This document shows positions 26,332 to 35,187 of a stretch of 42,811 nucleotides of DNA, one piece after another. This DNA comes from Bacteroidales bacterium (GTDB lineage: Bacteria > Bacteroidota > Bacteroidia > Bacteroidales > PUMT01). The stretch spans positions 1 through 42,811 of the forward strand of contig SLCF01000100.1 in NCBI GenBank assembly GCA_007125955.1, given 5' to 3'. Each line of letters opens with the position of its first letter. Position 1 is the stretch's first letter. A program made the translations under genes and the position numbers. The notes beneath the pieces are model-generated. The model had not been told where the DNA came from. It ran no database searches and saw only the letters and a program-made list of their open reading frames with translations.

Positions 26332-27762
26332 ATGACAATAGTACTAAAAACCAAGGTCTTGCTACTGCTCACATTTCTGCTTGCGCCGGCACTTAATGCA
26401 GCAGAGTCCGAAGCCCCCCCCGGTATCCCTGAAAACGACTCCTTGCTGGTTTACAAGTTCAACATGAAAGCCGATATAATGCCGGCAGTGTGGCGTCAGA
26501 CCCAGCAAAGCTTCAGCGAAGCAGAGGAGCTGGATGCCGATTACATTCTGATCCACATGAATACATACGGTGGAATGGTGCAGGTGGCCGATTCAATCAG
26601 GACAAGGATCATAAACAGCAGCATTCCCGTAATAGTATATGTTGACAACAATGCCATTTCCGCAGGAGCACTGATAGCCATTGCATCCGATGAGATTTAC
26701 ATGAGGCCCGGGGGAAGTATCGGGGCAGCAACTGTTGTTGATGCCTCCGGGGCTGAAGCACCCGACAAGCAACAGTCATTTATGCGTGCAGTAATGAGGG
26801 CAACAGCCGAAGCTCATGGCAGGGATACGATCATAACAGATAACGACACTATTGTAAGATGGAAACGCGATCCGGCAATAGCAGAGGCTATGGTGGATGC
26901 AAAACTTGTAATACCTGGTATTGTGGAAGCCGGTCAGGTGCTGACATTCTCGGCCGAGGAAGCGCTTCAGAACAACTATTGTGAAGGGCTGGCAGACAGT
27001 GTCGAGGAAGCATTGATGCTTGCTGGAGTTGAAGATTACAAAACGGTTGTTTACGAAGTCACCCCGCTGGAATCGGTTATAGGCTTCCTTATAAACCCTT
27101 TTGTGCAGGGAATACTTATAATGTTAATTATCGGGGGACTTTATTTTGAGCTGCAGACACCCGGCATAGGTTTCCCTGCAGCTGCAGCCCTGGCTGCCGC
27201 TATATTCTATTTTGCACCGTTATACCTTGAAGGTATAGCACAAAACTGGGAAATAGTGCTTTTCGTGGTCGGATTAATATTGCTTGCCGTGGAGATATTC
27301 GCCATACCGGGCTTCGGGGTTGCAGGCATTGCCGGTTTGGTGTTGATGGTAACCGGATTGACTTTGAGCATGATAGACAATGTAGTTTTTGAATTTGAAG
27401 GAACAGGGGTCAGATCTGTTGTAAGAGCCCTTTTCCTAGTAATTATCAGTTCTTTCATTGCTCTCACAACCTCTATTTACCTGAGCAGACGACTGATTGA
27501 AACAAGCGTTTTCTCACATCTGGTTTTAAGTTCAACTCAGGAAAAGGATCAGGGATACATAAGTGGAGACCCTCTCTACAGGGATATTGTCGGTAGCACC
27601 GGCACTGCATCAACATCGTTAAGGCCTTCAGGAAGGGTAGTTGTTGATGATGAGGTCTATGATGCAAAATCACTGGTTGGTTATATTGAAAAAGGGGATA
27701 AAGTGAAAATTGTAAATTTTGAAACCGGACAACTTTACGTTGTTAAAGATGAACAGCAATGA
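26332..27762 (+). CDS. NfeD-type membrane-bound ClpP-class serine protease
   Basis: A 476-residue long-form NfeD protein from ATG 26332; a TTG seven codons upstream is less likely. A signal peptide (about 1-23) leads to a ClpP-like periplasmic protease domain (about 38-235) with the oxyanion-region motif NTYGGMV (77-83; usually NTPGG) and nucleophile S110 in DNNAISAGALIA. Several membrane helices follow (about 250-390), then a small beta-rich OB-like NfeD domain (about 400-476). Proteins of this kind are thought to cleave stomatin-type partners or take part in membrane quality control; no stomatin gene is adjacent. Confidence 0.9.
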   Translation: MTIVLKTKVLLLLTFLLAPALNAAESEAPPGIPENDSLLVYKFNMKADIMPAVWRQTQQSFSEAEELDADYILIHMNTYGGMVQVADSIRTRIINSSIPVIVYVDNNAISAGALIAIASDEIYMRPGGSIGAATVVDASGAEAPDKQQSFMRAVMRATAEAHGRDTIITDNDTIVRWKRDPAIAEAMVDAKLVIPGIVEAGQVLTFSAEEALQNNYCEGLADSVEEALMLAGVEDYKTVVYEVTPLESVIGFLINPFVQGILIMLIIGGLYFELQTPGIGFPAAAALAAAIFYFAPLYLEGIAQNWEIVLFVVGLILLAVEIFAIPGFGVAGIAGLVLMVTGLTLSMIDNVVFEFEGTGVRSVVRALFLVIISSFIALTTSIYLSRRLIETSVFSHLVLSSTQEKDQGYISGDPLYRDIVGSTGTASTSLRPSGRVVVDDEVYDAKSLVGYIEKGDKVKIVNFETGQLYVVKDEQQ

Positions 27763-27919
27763 TAATTTTTAAAAAACGGCCGGGTTGTCTTTTCAATATC
27801 TATAAGGAGGGCATTCCGGTTTGACACCATAAAAATGTCATTCAAAAATTTCTTTTCACAACAGGAATTGGTTAACTTTATATCGTATAAATTCGTTTTT
27901 CAAACTTAATATATATAGT

Positions 27920-28174
27920 ATGACTACCATAACTTTCAACGAGTTGCGCAAGATCAAAGACAGCCTGCCAGACGGAAGCATGGGCAGAATAGCAAGTGAG
28001 CTTAACCTGAACGTGGAAACTGTAAGAAATTATTTTGGAGGCGCAAACTACAACGAAGGCGAGAGTGTAGGTATTCATCTGGAGAAAGGTCCCAACGGAG
28101 GAATAGTAATGATTGAAGACACCACAATACTTGACATGGCAAAAGAGATACTCAAAAGCGAATGCAACAACTAA
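27920..28174 (+). CDS. Small HTH-type protein of unknown function
   Basis: An 84-residue protein. Residues 19-41 (GSMGRIASELNLNVETVRNYFGG) have the pattern of a helix-turn-helix as in sigma-factor region 4 or MarR-like recognition helices, so DNA binding is plausible. The C-terminal half (about 50-80) looks like a beta hairpin followed by a helix. I do not know a function. It stands alone in a 640-nt interval between the protease and the carboxypeptidase. Confidence 0.7.
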   Translation: MTTITFNELRKIKDSLPDGSMGRIASELNLNVETVRNYFGGANYNEGESVGIHLEKGPNGGIVMIEDTTILDMAKEILKSECNN

Positions 28175-28300
28175 GCTTTTAGTTTTTTGGTGAACTTCTT
28201 TTTCCGGATGTTACTGACTTTTTAGAATCTTTACAAGTTGTTTAGGTACCTGAGCTTTACGGCACCTCAGTGCTTATATGTTCTATTGCATAAGTCATGA

Positions 28301-28315
28301 ATTGTCAATGACAAT
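28301..28315. repeat. Inverted repeat upstream of the M14 carboxypeptidase gene
   Basis: ATTGTCA and TGACAAT form a perfect 7+7 inverted repeat around one A, 94 nt before the start of the carboxypeptidase gene. It has the size of a dimer operator. The rest of the interval 28175-28408 shows only a weak hairpin around 28352-28373 and no reading frame. Confidence 0.45.
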
Positions 28316-28408
28316 ATTTTCAATATTTTAACAGAAGTGAAAATTATAATGGCAAGGTCGGTCTGACCAGCTTGATGATAAATATTTTAATAAACCTAAT
28401 TTGTACGA

Positions 28409-30184
28409 ATGAAAATATTATTTATCAGACTTTCGTTCTTGATTTTTTTTCTTGCAGCTTCCACTCTTCAATCTTACCCCCAAGTTAAACTGGATTTTAT
28501 GAACAACCGCACTCCCACACACAGCGAGGTAATTGAAATGTATGAATACCTTGCTGCAAATCACAGCAGTGCTCGTTTGATTACCGGCGGTATTACCGAT
28601 TCGGGCAGGCCGCTACACCTGTTCGTAATATCGGGTGACAGGGATTTTGATCCGGTTTCATTGAAAAAGAAAGGGAAAAGTATTATTCTCATAAATAATG
28701 CCATTCATGCAGGCGAACCAAACGGTGTGGATGCATCACTGAAACTTGCAGACGATATACTCAACAACCGTGACAATCTTTCAGAAGTCCTTGAAAACAC
28801 CGTTATCTGCATAATACCGGTATACAGTACAGGAGGTTTTCTTAACAGGAGTCCCTATAACCGCGCCAACCAGGTGGGGCCCGCGGAACAGGGCTTTCGG
28901 GCAAACGCAGCAAACTACGACCTGAACCGCGACTTTGTGAAGGCCGATACCCGGAATGCTTTTGCCTTTATGAAGATATTCCACAAATGGCAGCCCGATA
29001 TATTCATTGACACCCATACAACCAACGGTGCGGATTATCCTTACGTCATAACACTGATCCCGACACAGTTCAGCAAGGCAAACCCGCATATCGGCTCATA
29101 TATGAGAGAGGAGATGAGCCCTGAACTATACAGTATGATGGAGAAGACGGGTTACGAAATGATCCCCTATGTACAAACTATGAGGGGCGACCCGCGCAAC
29201 GGAATAATTTCCTTCATGGACGCTCCAAGGTATTCAACCGGATATACCTCCCTTTTCAATACCTTAAGCTTCATGGTGGAATCACATATGCTGAAGCCAT
29301 ACCATGAAAGGGTTCTGTCAACTTATCATTTCCTTGTTTCCGTAGCCGGATTTGCAAATCGTAACCACCGTGAAATAAAAGAAGTGAGGGAAAAAGCTGC
29401 TGAAAGCACAAGGAAACAGGAGATATTTACTCTTGAATGGCAGCTGGATACAAGCCGGTATGATATCATAACATTCAGGGGTTATGAAACAGCCTACAGG
29501 AAAAGTAATGTTACCGGGCAGGATGTTCTTTACTATGACCATGACAGGCCGTACACAGTTGAGATCCCCTATTACACTTACTACAAACCCTCTCTTGAAG
29601 TAGAAAATCCCGAAGCATATATCATCCCTCAGGCATGGCACGAGGTTGTCACCCGCCTGAAGGGATCAGGTGTGGAGATGAGCAGGCTCATGGCCGATAC
29701 AACACTGTTTGTGGATCTTTATTATATAGAAGATTATAGTGCGGGCAGCAGACTGATAAGCGGAAGATACCCCCACAGTAATATAAAACTCAGGAAAGAA
29801 AGAGATTCTGTAAATTATTACCGGGGAGACTATGTAGTAAAAACAAACCAGGCGGCAAACAACTATATTGTCCAGACACTTGAACCGCAGGGAACCGATT
29901 CGTTTTTCCGTTGGAACTTTTTCGACCCTGTACTGAACCGTATTGAATACTTTTCAACAAATTTCTTCGACAGCATTGCAGAAGAGCTGCTGGAAAACGA
30001 TCCTGAACTCAGGGAAAAGTTCCTGGAAAGGAGAAATGAAGATAGCGAATTCGCCGGAAATGCAAGAGCTCAGCTAAGTTTTATTTATGAAAATTCCCCC
30101 TATTTCGAAAAAACCTACAGACGCTATCCGGTTGCAAGATTCAATAAAACAGAGGGGCTTTCACTGGAATACAATTACCGTTAG
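28409..30184 (+). CDS. Secreted M14 family zinc carboxypeptidase
   Basis: A 591-residue protein with a signal peptide (core FLIFFLAASTL, about 9-20). The M14 domain has zinc ligands H100 and E103 in NNAIHAGEPNG, R174 in DLNRDF, the third ligand H203 in DTHTTNG, and a probable catalytic E291 in MVESHML. It therefore looks active and should trim C-terminal residues of peptides in the periplasm or outside the cell. The beta-rich C-terminal 200 residues are of no family I recognise. It is followed after 2 nt by a small membrane protein gene. Confidence 0.9.
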   Translation: MKILFIRLSFLIFFLAASTLQSYPQVKLDFMNNRTPTHSEVIEMYEYLAANHSSARLITGGITDSGRPLHLFVISGDRDFDPVSLKKKGKSIILINNAIHAGEPNGVDASLKLADDILNNRDNLSEVLENTVICIIPVYSTGGFLNRSPYNRANQVGPAEQGFRANAANYDLNRDFVKADTRNAFAFMKIFHKWQPDIFIDTHTTNGADYPYVITLIPTQFSKANPHIGSYMREEMSPELYSMMEKTGYEMIPYVQTMRGDPRNGIISFMDAPRYSTGYTSLFNTLSFMVESHMLKPYHERVLSTYHFLVSVAGFANRNHREIKEVREKAAESTRKQEIFTLEWQLDTSRYDIITFRGYETAYRKSNVTGQDVLYYDHDRPYTVEIPYYTYYKPSLEVENPEAYIIPQAWHEVVTRLKGSGVEMSRLMADTTLFVDLYYIEDYSAGSRLISGRYPHSNIKLRKERDSVNYYRGDYVVKTNQAANNYIVQTLEPQGTDSFFRWNFFDPVLNRIEYFSTNFFDSIAEELLENDPELREKFLERRNEDSEFAGNARAQLSFIYENSPYFEKTYRRYPVARFNKTEGLSLEYNYR

Positions 30185-30186
30185 TC

Positions 30187-30477
30187 ATGAATTATCAACT
30201 TGTTATTGATATACTCGGATGGATTGGTTCATTCGAAATAATTCTCGGATATGCACTTATATCATCCAACAGGGTCAGGAGTACATCCCTCCCCTATCAG
30301 CTGCTCAATTTGACAGGGAGTATTTTCCTGATAATAAACACAGTCTACTACAAAGCTTTTCCATCGGCATTCCTCAACATAGTATGGTGTGCTATTGCCA
30401 TATGGGCTCTTACGGGAATATTCAAACGTATTTTAAAACATGTGCCGGTCAGATCCCCCCGTCCCGGAAAGGATTAA
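30187..30477 (+). CDS. Small CBU_0592-like membrane protein
   Basis: A 96-residue protein with three predicted membrane helices (about 5-24, 37-55 and 60-80) and a basic C-terminal tail (KRILKHVPVRSPRPGKD). It resembles the CBU_0592-like small membrane protein family of unknown function. The start lies 2 nt after the carboxypeptidase stop, so it is co-transcribed with it. Confidence 0.7.
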   Translation: MNYQLVIDILGWIGSFEIILGYALISSNRVRSTSLPYQLLNLTGSIFLIINTVYYKAFPSAFLNIVWCAIAIWALTGIFKRILKHVPVRSPRPGKD

Positions 30478-30545
30478 TTATTAAGACCCTTAATGACTGT
30501 TAATCGGTTCTATTTTGTTAAATTGCATAAAACAGGATTCAGTTT

Positions 30546-31871
30546 ATGCTTGAAACTTTCAAAGATTATATAGAGAAGGAAAAGCTGTTCCTCCCGTCAC
30601 AAAAGATACTTCTCGGAGTGAGCGGCGGAATCGATTCTATGGTCATGCTGGATCTTTTTATAATGGCGGGTTTCAAGCCGCTTGTTGCACACTGCAACTT
30701 CAGGCTTCGCGGAGAAGAATCGGACAGTGATGAAGATTTTGTCAGAAGCTTCTGCAGGGAAAAGAGGATCCCTTTTTACAGTAAAAGGTTTAATACCGAA
30801 GATCATGCCGGTACACTGGGCATATCCCTGCAGATGGCCGCCCGTGAGCTGAGATATGAGTGGTTTAATGAACTTATGAATGAGATAAATACCCAATTTG
30901 TTGCCATTGCACACAACAGGAACGACCTTGCAGAAACATTTCTTATCAACATCTGCAGGGGTACAGGTATAAAAGGACTGACCGGGATCGGATCCAAAAG
31001 TAAAAATATTGTCAGACCCCTGTTGTTTGCATCGAGGGAGGAAATAGAAAATTTTGCCGCTGAAAAACCGGTACCCTACCGTGAAGACAGCAGTAACAGG
31101 GATGTTAAGTACCACAGGAACAGGATAAGGAAATATGTTATACCGGAAATGGAGAATATCAATCCTTCATTCATATCCACTGTTTATGAGAACACCCAAA
31201 GGATAAAAGAAGCGGCAGAGGTTTACATGCAGTCAGTTACCGAAAAGTTTCATATGGTTTGCAGAGAATCGGAAAATGAGGCAGTTTTAAATATTGAAAA
31301 GCTGGTTCAGCTTACACCTCTTTCTCTGTATCTTTACGAGTTCATGAAAAAGTGGAATTTTTCCCCTAACCAGGTTTCTGATATAATGGAGTCGCTCAAC
31401 AGTGCACCCGGAAAAAGGTTCTTCTCTCCGACACACCGGCTGGTAAAAGACCGCAGCCATCTTATTGTAACACCCCTCGACAATGAAGAAGAGAGACTGT
31501 ATTATATCGAAGAGGATGCAGACAGGATTGATGAACCATTAAAAATGACAATCAGGATAACCGAAGCCGGAGAGGACTTCCGCATACCTTCGGATCCGCG
31601 CATTGCCTGCCTTGATGCAGACAAGCTGCTTTTCCCGCTAATAATAAGAAAATGGAGAAAAGGAGATTACTTTCAGCCTCTTGGTATGAGCGGGATGAAG
31701 AAGTTAAGCGACTTTTTCGTGGACAACAAATTTTCGCTGGTGGAAAAAGAATCCGCCTGGATTTTAGCCTCAGGAAACAAGATAGTATGGGTCGCCGGAC
31801 ACAGGATTGACAACAGGTTCAGAATATCTCCACATACACACCGGGTACTGATTATTGAAATAAAAGAGTAA
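30546..31871 (+). CDS. tilS: tRNA(Ile)-lysidine synthetase
   Basis: Converts C34 of tRNA-Ile(CAU) to lysidine, which lets it read AUA codons. The 441-residue protein has the N-type ATP pyrophosphatase loop SGGIDS (26-31), HNRNDLAETFLINICRGTG, a central linker domain, and a C-terminal TilS domain with RKWRKGDYFQPLGMSGMKKLSDFF. It may share a transcript with the preceding small gene (68-nt gap). It is followed by the trp leader region with no clear terminator between. Confidence 0.95.
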   Translation: MLETFKDYIEKEKLFLPSQKILLGVSGGIDSMVMLDLFIMAGFKPLVAHCNFRLRGEESDSDEDFVRSFCREKRIPFYSKRFNTEDHAGTLGISLQMAARELRYEWFNELMNEINTQFVAIAHNRNDLAETFLINICRGTGIKGLTGIGSKSKNIVRPLLFASREEIENFAAEKPVPYREDSSNRDVKYHRNRIRKYVIPEMENINPSFISTVYENTQRIKEAAEVYMQSVTEKFHMVCRESENEAVLNIEKLVQLTPLSLYLYEFMKKWNFSPNQVSDIMESLNSAPGKRFFSPTHRLVKDRSHLIVTPLDNEEERLYYIEEDADRIDEPLKMTIRITEAGEDFRIPSDPRIACLDADKLLFPLIIRKWRKGDYFQPLGMSGMKKLSDFFVDNKFSLVEKESAWILASGNKIVWVAGHRIDNRFRISPHTHRVLIIEIKE

Positions 31872-31909
31872 ATTTTCCTGTAATTTTTTCTTTTTATAAA
31901 AAAAATAAA

Positions 31910-31917
31910 TAATATTG
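31910..31917 (+). promoter_or_regulatory. Candidate -7 element of the trp leader promoter
   Basis: TAATATTG followed by CA, the same ten bases found before the his leader and before the gene at 13085. It is 45 nt upstream of the trp leader peptide. The -33 position holds a run of T rather than TTTG. Confidence 0.5.
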
Positions 31918-31962
31918 CAATATTCAAAATCGGGTTTACCGGTGTATAAATCAGATATAATT

Positions 31963-32046
31963 ATGAATCAAATTATAAACATTCATGCATGGTGGTGGTA
32001 CTGCGGAATTTATGCGCAACGTGCTAAGCCGTTTACATGGATGTAA
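31963..32046 (+). CDS. trpL: trp operon leader peptide
   Basis: A 27-codon frame from ATG 31963 to TAA 32046 whose residues 7-15 read IHAWWWYCG: three consecutive Trp codons at 31990-31998, with a fourth Trp at 32038-32040. Four Trp in 27 residues is far above chance. It is followed by a terminator hairpin and then trpE. A ribosome waiting on the Trp codons would leave TGCTAAGC (32022-32029) free to pair with GCTTAGCA (32082-32089) and break the terminator. The coding pattern is seen directly; control by attenuation is inferred. Confidence 0.9.
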   Translation: MNQIINIHAWWWYCGIYAQRAKPFTWM

Positions 32047-32089
32047 CCAAACAGAATAATAGAATAATATCCTGAAAGCCCGCTTAGCA
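32022..32089 (+). promoter_or_regulatory. Candidate trp antiterminator pairing
   Basis: TGCTAAGC (32022-32029) and GCTTAGCA (32082-32089) are perfectly complementary over 8 bp. The second segment covers part of the left arm and loop of the terminator at 32074-32102, so the two structures exclude each other. Confidence 0.7.
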
Positions 32090-32102
32090 AAAGCGGGCTT
32101 TC
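32074..32102 (+). terminator. trp leader terminator (attenuator)
   Basis: GAAAGCCCGCTT (32074-32085) pairs perfectly with AAGCGGGCTTTC (32091-32102) around a 5-nt loop. The T-tract after it is short and broken (TTAGTTT), so termination may be partial. It lies between the leader peptide and trpE. Confidence 0.85.
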
Positions 32103-32131
32103 TTAGTTTAAATACTGATTAATAAAGATAT

Positions 32132-33535
32132 ATGGACAATATTAAACTAAAAAGAACCACCAGGAATATGCCTTCAGACACATTCACCCCTGTTGGCATT
32201 TATTTGAGACTGAGAGATTCTTATCCCCAGTCCATTTTACTTGAGTGTACCGACTACAGCTCAAAGCATGACGCATTCTCTTTTATTTGCCTGAAGCCTG
32301 TTACAGGCATTGAAATACAATATGACAAGGCGGTAATAAGAAAAAATTTGCAGATATCAAATGTTATAAAAACCGGAGGAAATGAGCAGCCGGCAGGGAT
32401 AGTCGACCGGTTTACAAGATCGATAGACACAGGTGATAAAAGCGGGAATTCTGCTCCCGCCGTTTTCGGGTACACTTCATACGATGCGGTCAACTTTTTT
32501 GATAATGTCAACCTGCAAAACCCGTACAATGAAAAAGAACCTGTGCCGTTGATCAAATACGACCTTTACCAGATTGTAATAGCCTTCAATCATTATAATG
32601 ACACCCTTTCCATTCACGAATTTACCAATGACGGGGCAGCAGATGAAACCGACAAGGTTGTTTCCCTTCTTGCAAACCGTAATCCTTCCACTTTCCCTTT
32701 CCGTGTTAAGGGAAAGGAAAAAAGCAACATTACGGCAGACCGGTACATGGAAATGGTGAAAAAAGGGATAGAGCATTGTAAACTTGGCGATGTTTTGCAG
32801 ATTGTCCTCTCAATGAAATTCAGCAGGGAGTTCACCGGTGACGAATTCAATGTTTACCGTGCGCTCCGTTCAATCAACCCTTCTCCCTATCTTTTCTATT
32901 TCGACTATATGGATTTCAAGTTGTTTGGTTCATCACCCGAAACTCAGCTCCAGGTATCAAACGGGAAGGCAACCATAAACCCCATTGCAGGGACTGTAAA
33001 CCGTACAGGCGACAGTTCAAATGAAATAAAGCTGGTTAACAGGTTGATAAACGACCCCAAGGAGAACAGCGAACACGCCATGCTGGTCGACCTTGCAAGA
33101 AATGACCTGAGCCGCCATTCGGATAAAATTGAAGTGGAAAAATTCAAAGAAGTACATACGTATTCACATGTGATACACCTTGTTTCTGTTGTAAGCGGTA
33201 AAATTAAAGGTGATACATACCTTTACAGGTTCTTTGCAGATACTTTCCCTGCAGGAACTCTGACAGGCGCCCCAAAACACAGGGCAATGCAGCTGATAGA
33301 CAAATATGAGTCATCTGCCAGGGGGATTTACGGAGGAGCTATAGGCTATATGGATCCGGCCGGATCGCTCAACCATGCAATTATGATACGCTCCTTTTTA
33401 AGTCGCGGCGGGGAACTCTCCTACCAGGCTGGAGCGGGCATAGTAGTCGATTCATCACCCGAAAACGAACTGAATGAAGTGAATGCCAAACTTGGAGCAT
33501 TGCGCAGTGCAGTAAAGCAGGCCGAAAAATTCTGA
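32132..33535 (+). CDS. trpE: Anthranilate synthase component I
   Basis: Converts chorismate to anthranilate with ammonia supplied by TrpG. It has 467 residues. Catalytic-domain motifs: FGSSPETQL, INPIAGTVNR, DLARNDLSR, TLTGAPKHRAMQLID and RGIYGGAIGYMD. The N-terminal tryptophan-binding motif normally written LLES reads LLEC here (36-39, followed by TDYSSK), so the serine known as S40 in enteric TrpE is a cysteine. It is the first structural gene after the trp attenuator; trpG follows 35 nt later. Confidence 0.96.
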   Translation: MDNIKLKRTTRNMPSDTFTPVGIYLRLRDSYPQSILLECTDYSSKHDAFSFICLKPVTGIEIQYDKAVIRKNLQISNVIKTGGNEQPAGIVDRFTRSIDTGDKSGNSAPAVFGYTSYDAVNFFDNVNLQNPYNEKEPVPLIKYDLYQIVIAFNHYNDTLSIHEFTNDGAADETDKVVSLLANRNPSTFPFRVKGKEKSNITADRYMEMVKKGIEHCKLGDVLQIVLSMKFSREFTGDEFNVYRALRSINPSPYLFYFDYMDFKLFGSSPETQLQVSNGKATINPIAGTVNRTGDSSNEIKLVNRLINDPKENSEHAMLVDLARNDLSRHSDKIEVEKFKEVHTYSHVIHLVSVVSGKIKGDTYLYRFFADTFPAGTLTGAPKHRAMQLIDKYESSARGIYGGAIGYMDPAGSLNHAIMIRSFLSRGGELSYQAGAGIVVDSSPENELNEVNAKLGALRSAVKQAEKF

Positions 33536-33570
33536 TAACCGGAAACCAAAATAATCCGCAATTATAAATT

Positions 33571-34146
33571 ATGAAAAGGATACTCATACTTGACAACTAC
33601 GACTCGTTCACATACAACCTTGTACACTATGTGAATGAATTCAGGGGCTTTAACGTTGAAGTAGCCAGAAATGACAAGATAGGTATTGAAGAGATATTCA
33701 AATACGACGGCATAATACTTTCGCCGGGCCCCGGTTTGCCCCGTGATTCAGGCATATTGAACGAATTGGTAAGAGAGTCCGGAAAAAGTAAAAGGATATT
33801 TGGAGTGTGTCTGGGAATGCAGGCAATAGCGGAGGTATGGGGCGGAAGTCTGATAAACCTCTCTTTCGTTTACCACGGGGTTGCCACTCCTGTAAAAGTA
33901 TCTTCACCCGCGCACTATTTGTTCAGCGGCCTGCCCCCTGTATTTGAAGCGGGAAGGTACCACTCATGGGTAGTGGAAAAGAGCAGCCTTCCGGAAATAC
34001 TTAAAATCGAAGCCACTGATGAAGAGGGATATATAATGGCATTAAGTCATAAAAAATTCGATGTCTGCGGTGTTCAGTTTCATCCCGAATCAATCCTTAC
34101 GCCCGACGGAAAAACAATTGTTAAGAACTGGCTGGACAATTTTTAA
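33571..34146 (+). CDS. trpG: Anthranilate synthase component II (glutaminase)
   Basis: Class I glutamine amidotransferase of 191 residues that supplies ammonia to TrpE. The nucleophile is C80 in FGVCLGMQ, the oxyanion motif SPGPGLP is at 51-57, and the His-Glu pair is in VQFHPESILT. The related PabA enzymes look similar, but its place in the trp operon decides the call. trpD follows after 20 nt. Confidence 0.95.
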   Translation: MKRILILDNYDSFTYNLVHYVNEFRGFNVEVARNDKIGIEEIFKYDGIILSPGPGLPRDSGILNELVRESGKSKRIFGVCLGMQAIAEVWGGSLINLSFVYHGVATPVKVSSPAHYLFSGLPPVFEAGRYHSWVVEKSSLPEILKIEATDEEGYIMALSHKKFDVCGVQFHPESILTPDGKTIVKNWLDNF

Positions 34147-34166
34147 TAAACTCAAAGAGCAGAGAA

Positions 34167-35168
34167 ATGAAACAGATACTGACCAGATTACTTGATTCCC
34201 AACGCATCAGTCGCGCAGAAGCAATGAAGCTGATGCACGGAATAGCAACGGGTGAGGTAAATGAATCACAAAGTGCAGCAATTCTTTCGGCATATATTAT
34301 GCGAAACATCAGTCTGGAAGAGCTGCTGGGATTCAGGGACGCACTTATGGAGCTGGCAATCAGGGTTGAACTGAACGGAGTTGATGCAATAGATGTCTGC
34401 GGAACAGGCGGGGACGGTAAAAACACATTCAACATATCCACACTTTCCGCATTTGCCGTGGCAGGAGCCGGTATCCCTGTCGCCAAGCACGGCAATTACG
34501 GGGTATCATCAGCATCGGGATCCTCTAATGTGATGGAATACCTGGGATACAGCTTCAGTAACAGCAGGGATAAACTTTACAGGGAGATGGATGAGGCAGG
34601 AATATGTTTTATGCATGCCCCACTCTTCCACCCGGCCTTAAAGGCTGTGGGAAAGATCCGAAAGCAGCTCGGAGTGAAAACCTTCTTCAATATACTTGGT
34701 CCGCTTGTCAATCCGGCTAATCCCGGCTACCAGGCAAGTGGTGTGTTCAGCATTGAAGCGGGAAGAATTTACAGTTACCTGCTTCAGCAGGAAAAAAAGA
34801 ATTTCACCGTAATCTACAGTCTCGACGGATATGACGAAGTATCCCTCACTTCCGATATCAGGATATTCAATGCAAAGGGTGACGGACTGCTGCCCCTGGC
34901 CAGTTTCGGGCTTCCGCCGGTTTCACCTTCCGAACTCAGCGGGGGGGAAAATGTGAAAAGTGCGGCAGGTATATTCATGTCAGTTCTTGAAAACCGTTCA
35001 ACCATTGCGCAAAAAAACAGTGTTATTGCCAACTCAGCTCTTGCAATACAATGCCAAAGCGGGTGCACACTCACAGATGCTGTGTCAGAAGCAAGGGAGT
35101 CAATAGAATCGGGGAAAGCACTGGCAGTGTTCAGTAAGCTGGTTGAAATACAAAGAAAAAACAACTGA
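34167..35168 (+). CDS. trpD: Anthranilate phosphoribosyltransferase
   Basis: Transfers the phosphoribosyl group of PRPP to anthranilate. It has 333 residues. The PRPP loop VCGTGGDGKNTFNIST (about 77-92) and the substrate region KHGNYGVSSASGSSNVMEYLG are typical, as is FFNILGPLVNP. It is not fused to trpG. The trpC start lies 19 nt downstream. Confidence 0.96.
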   Translation: MKQILTRLLDSQRISRAEAMKLMHGIATGEVNESQSAAILSAYIMRNISLEELLGFRDALMELAIRVELNGVDAIDVCGTGGDGKNTFNISTLSAFAVAGAGIPVAKHGNYGVSSASGSSNVMEYLGYSFSNSRDKLYREMDEAGICFMHAPLFHPALKAVGKIRKQLGVKTFFNILGPLVNPANPGYQASGVFSIEAGRIYSYLLQQEKKNFTVIYSLDGYDEVSLTSDIRIFNAKGDGLLPLASFGLPPVSPSELSGGENVKSAAGIFMSVLENRSTIAQKNSVIANSALAIQCQSGCTLTDAVSEARESIESGKALAVFSKLVEIQRKNN

Positions 35169-35187
35169 TCAAATAAATTTAATACTC

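Noticed and set aside
35143-35187. TTG start for trpC
   Set aside because: It is inside trpD; ATG 35188 starts the conserved N-terminus.
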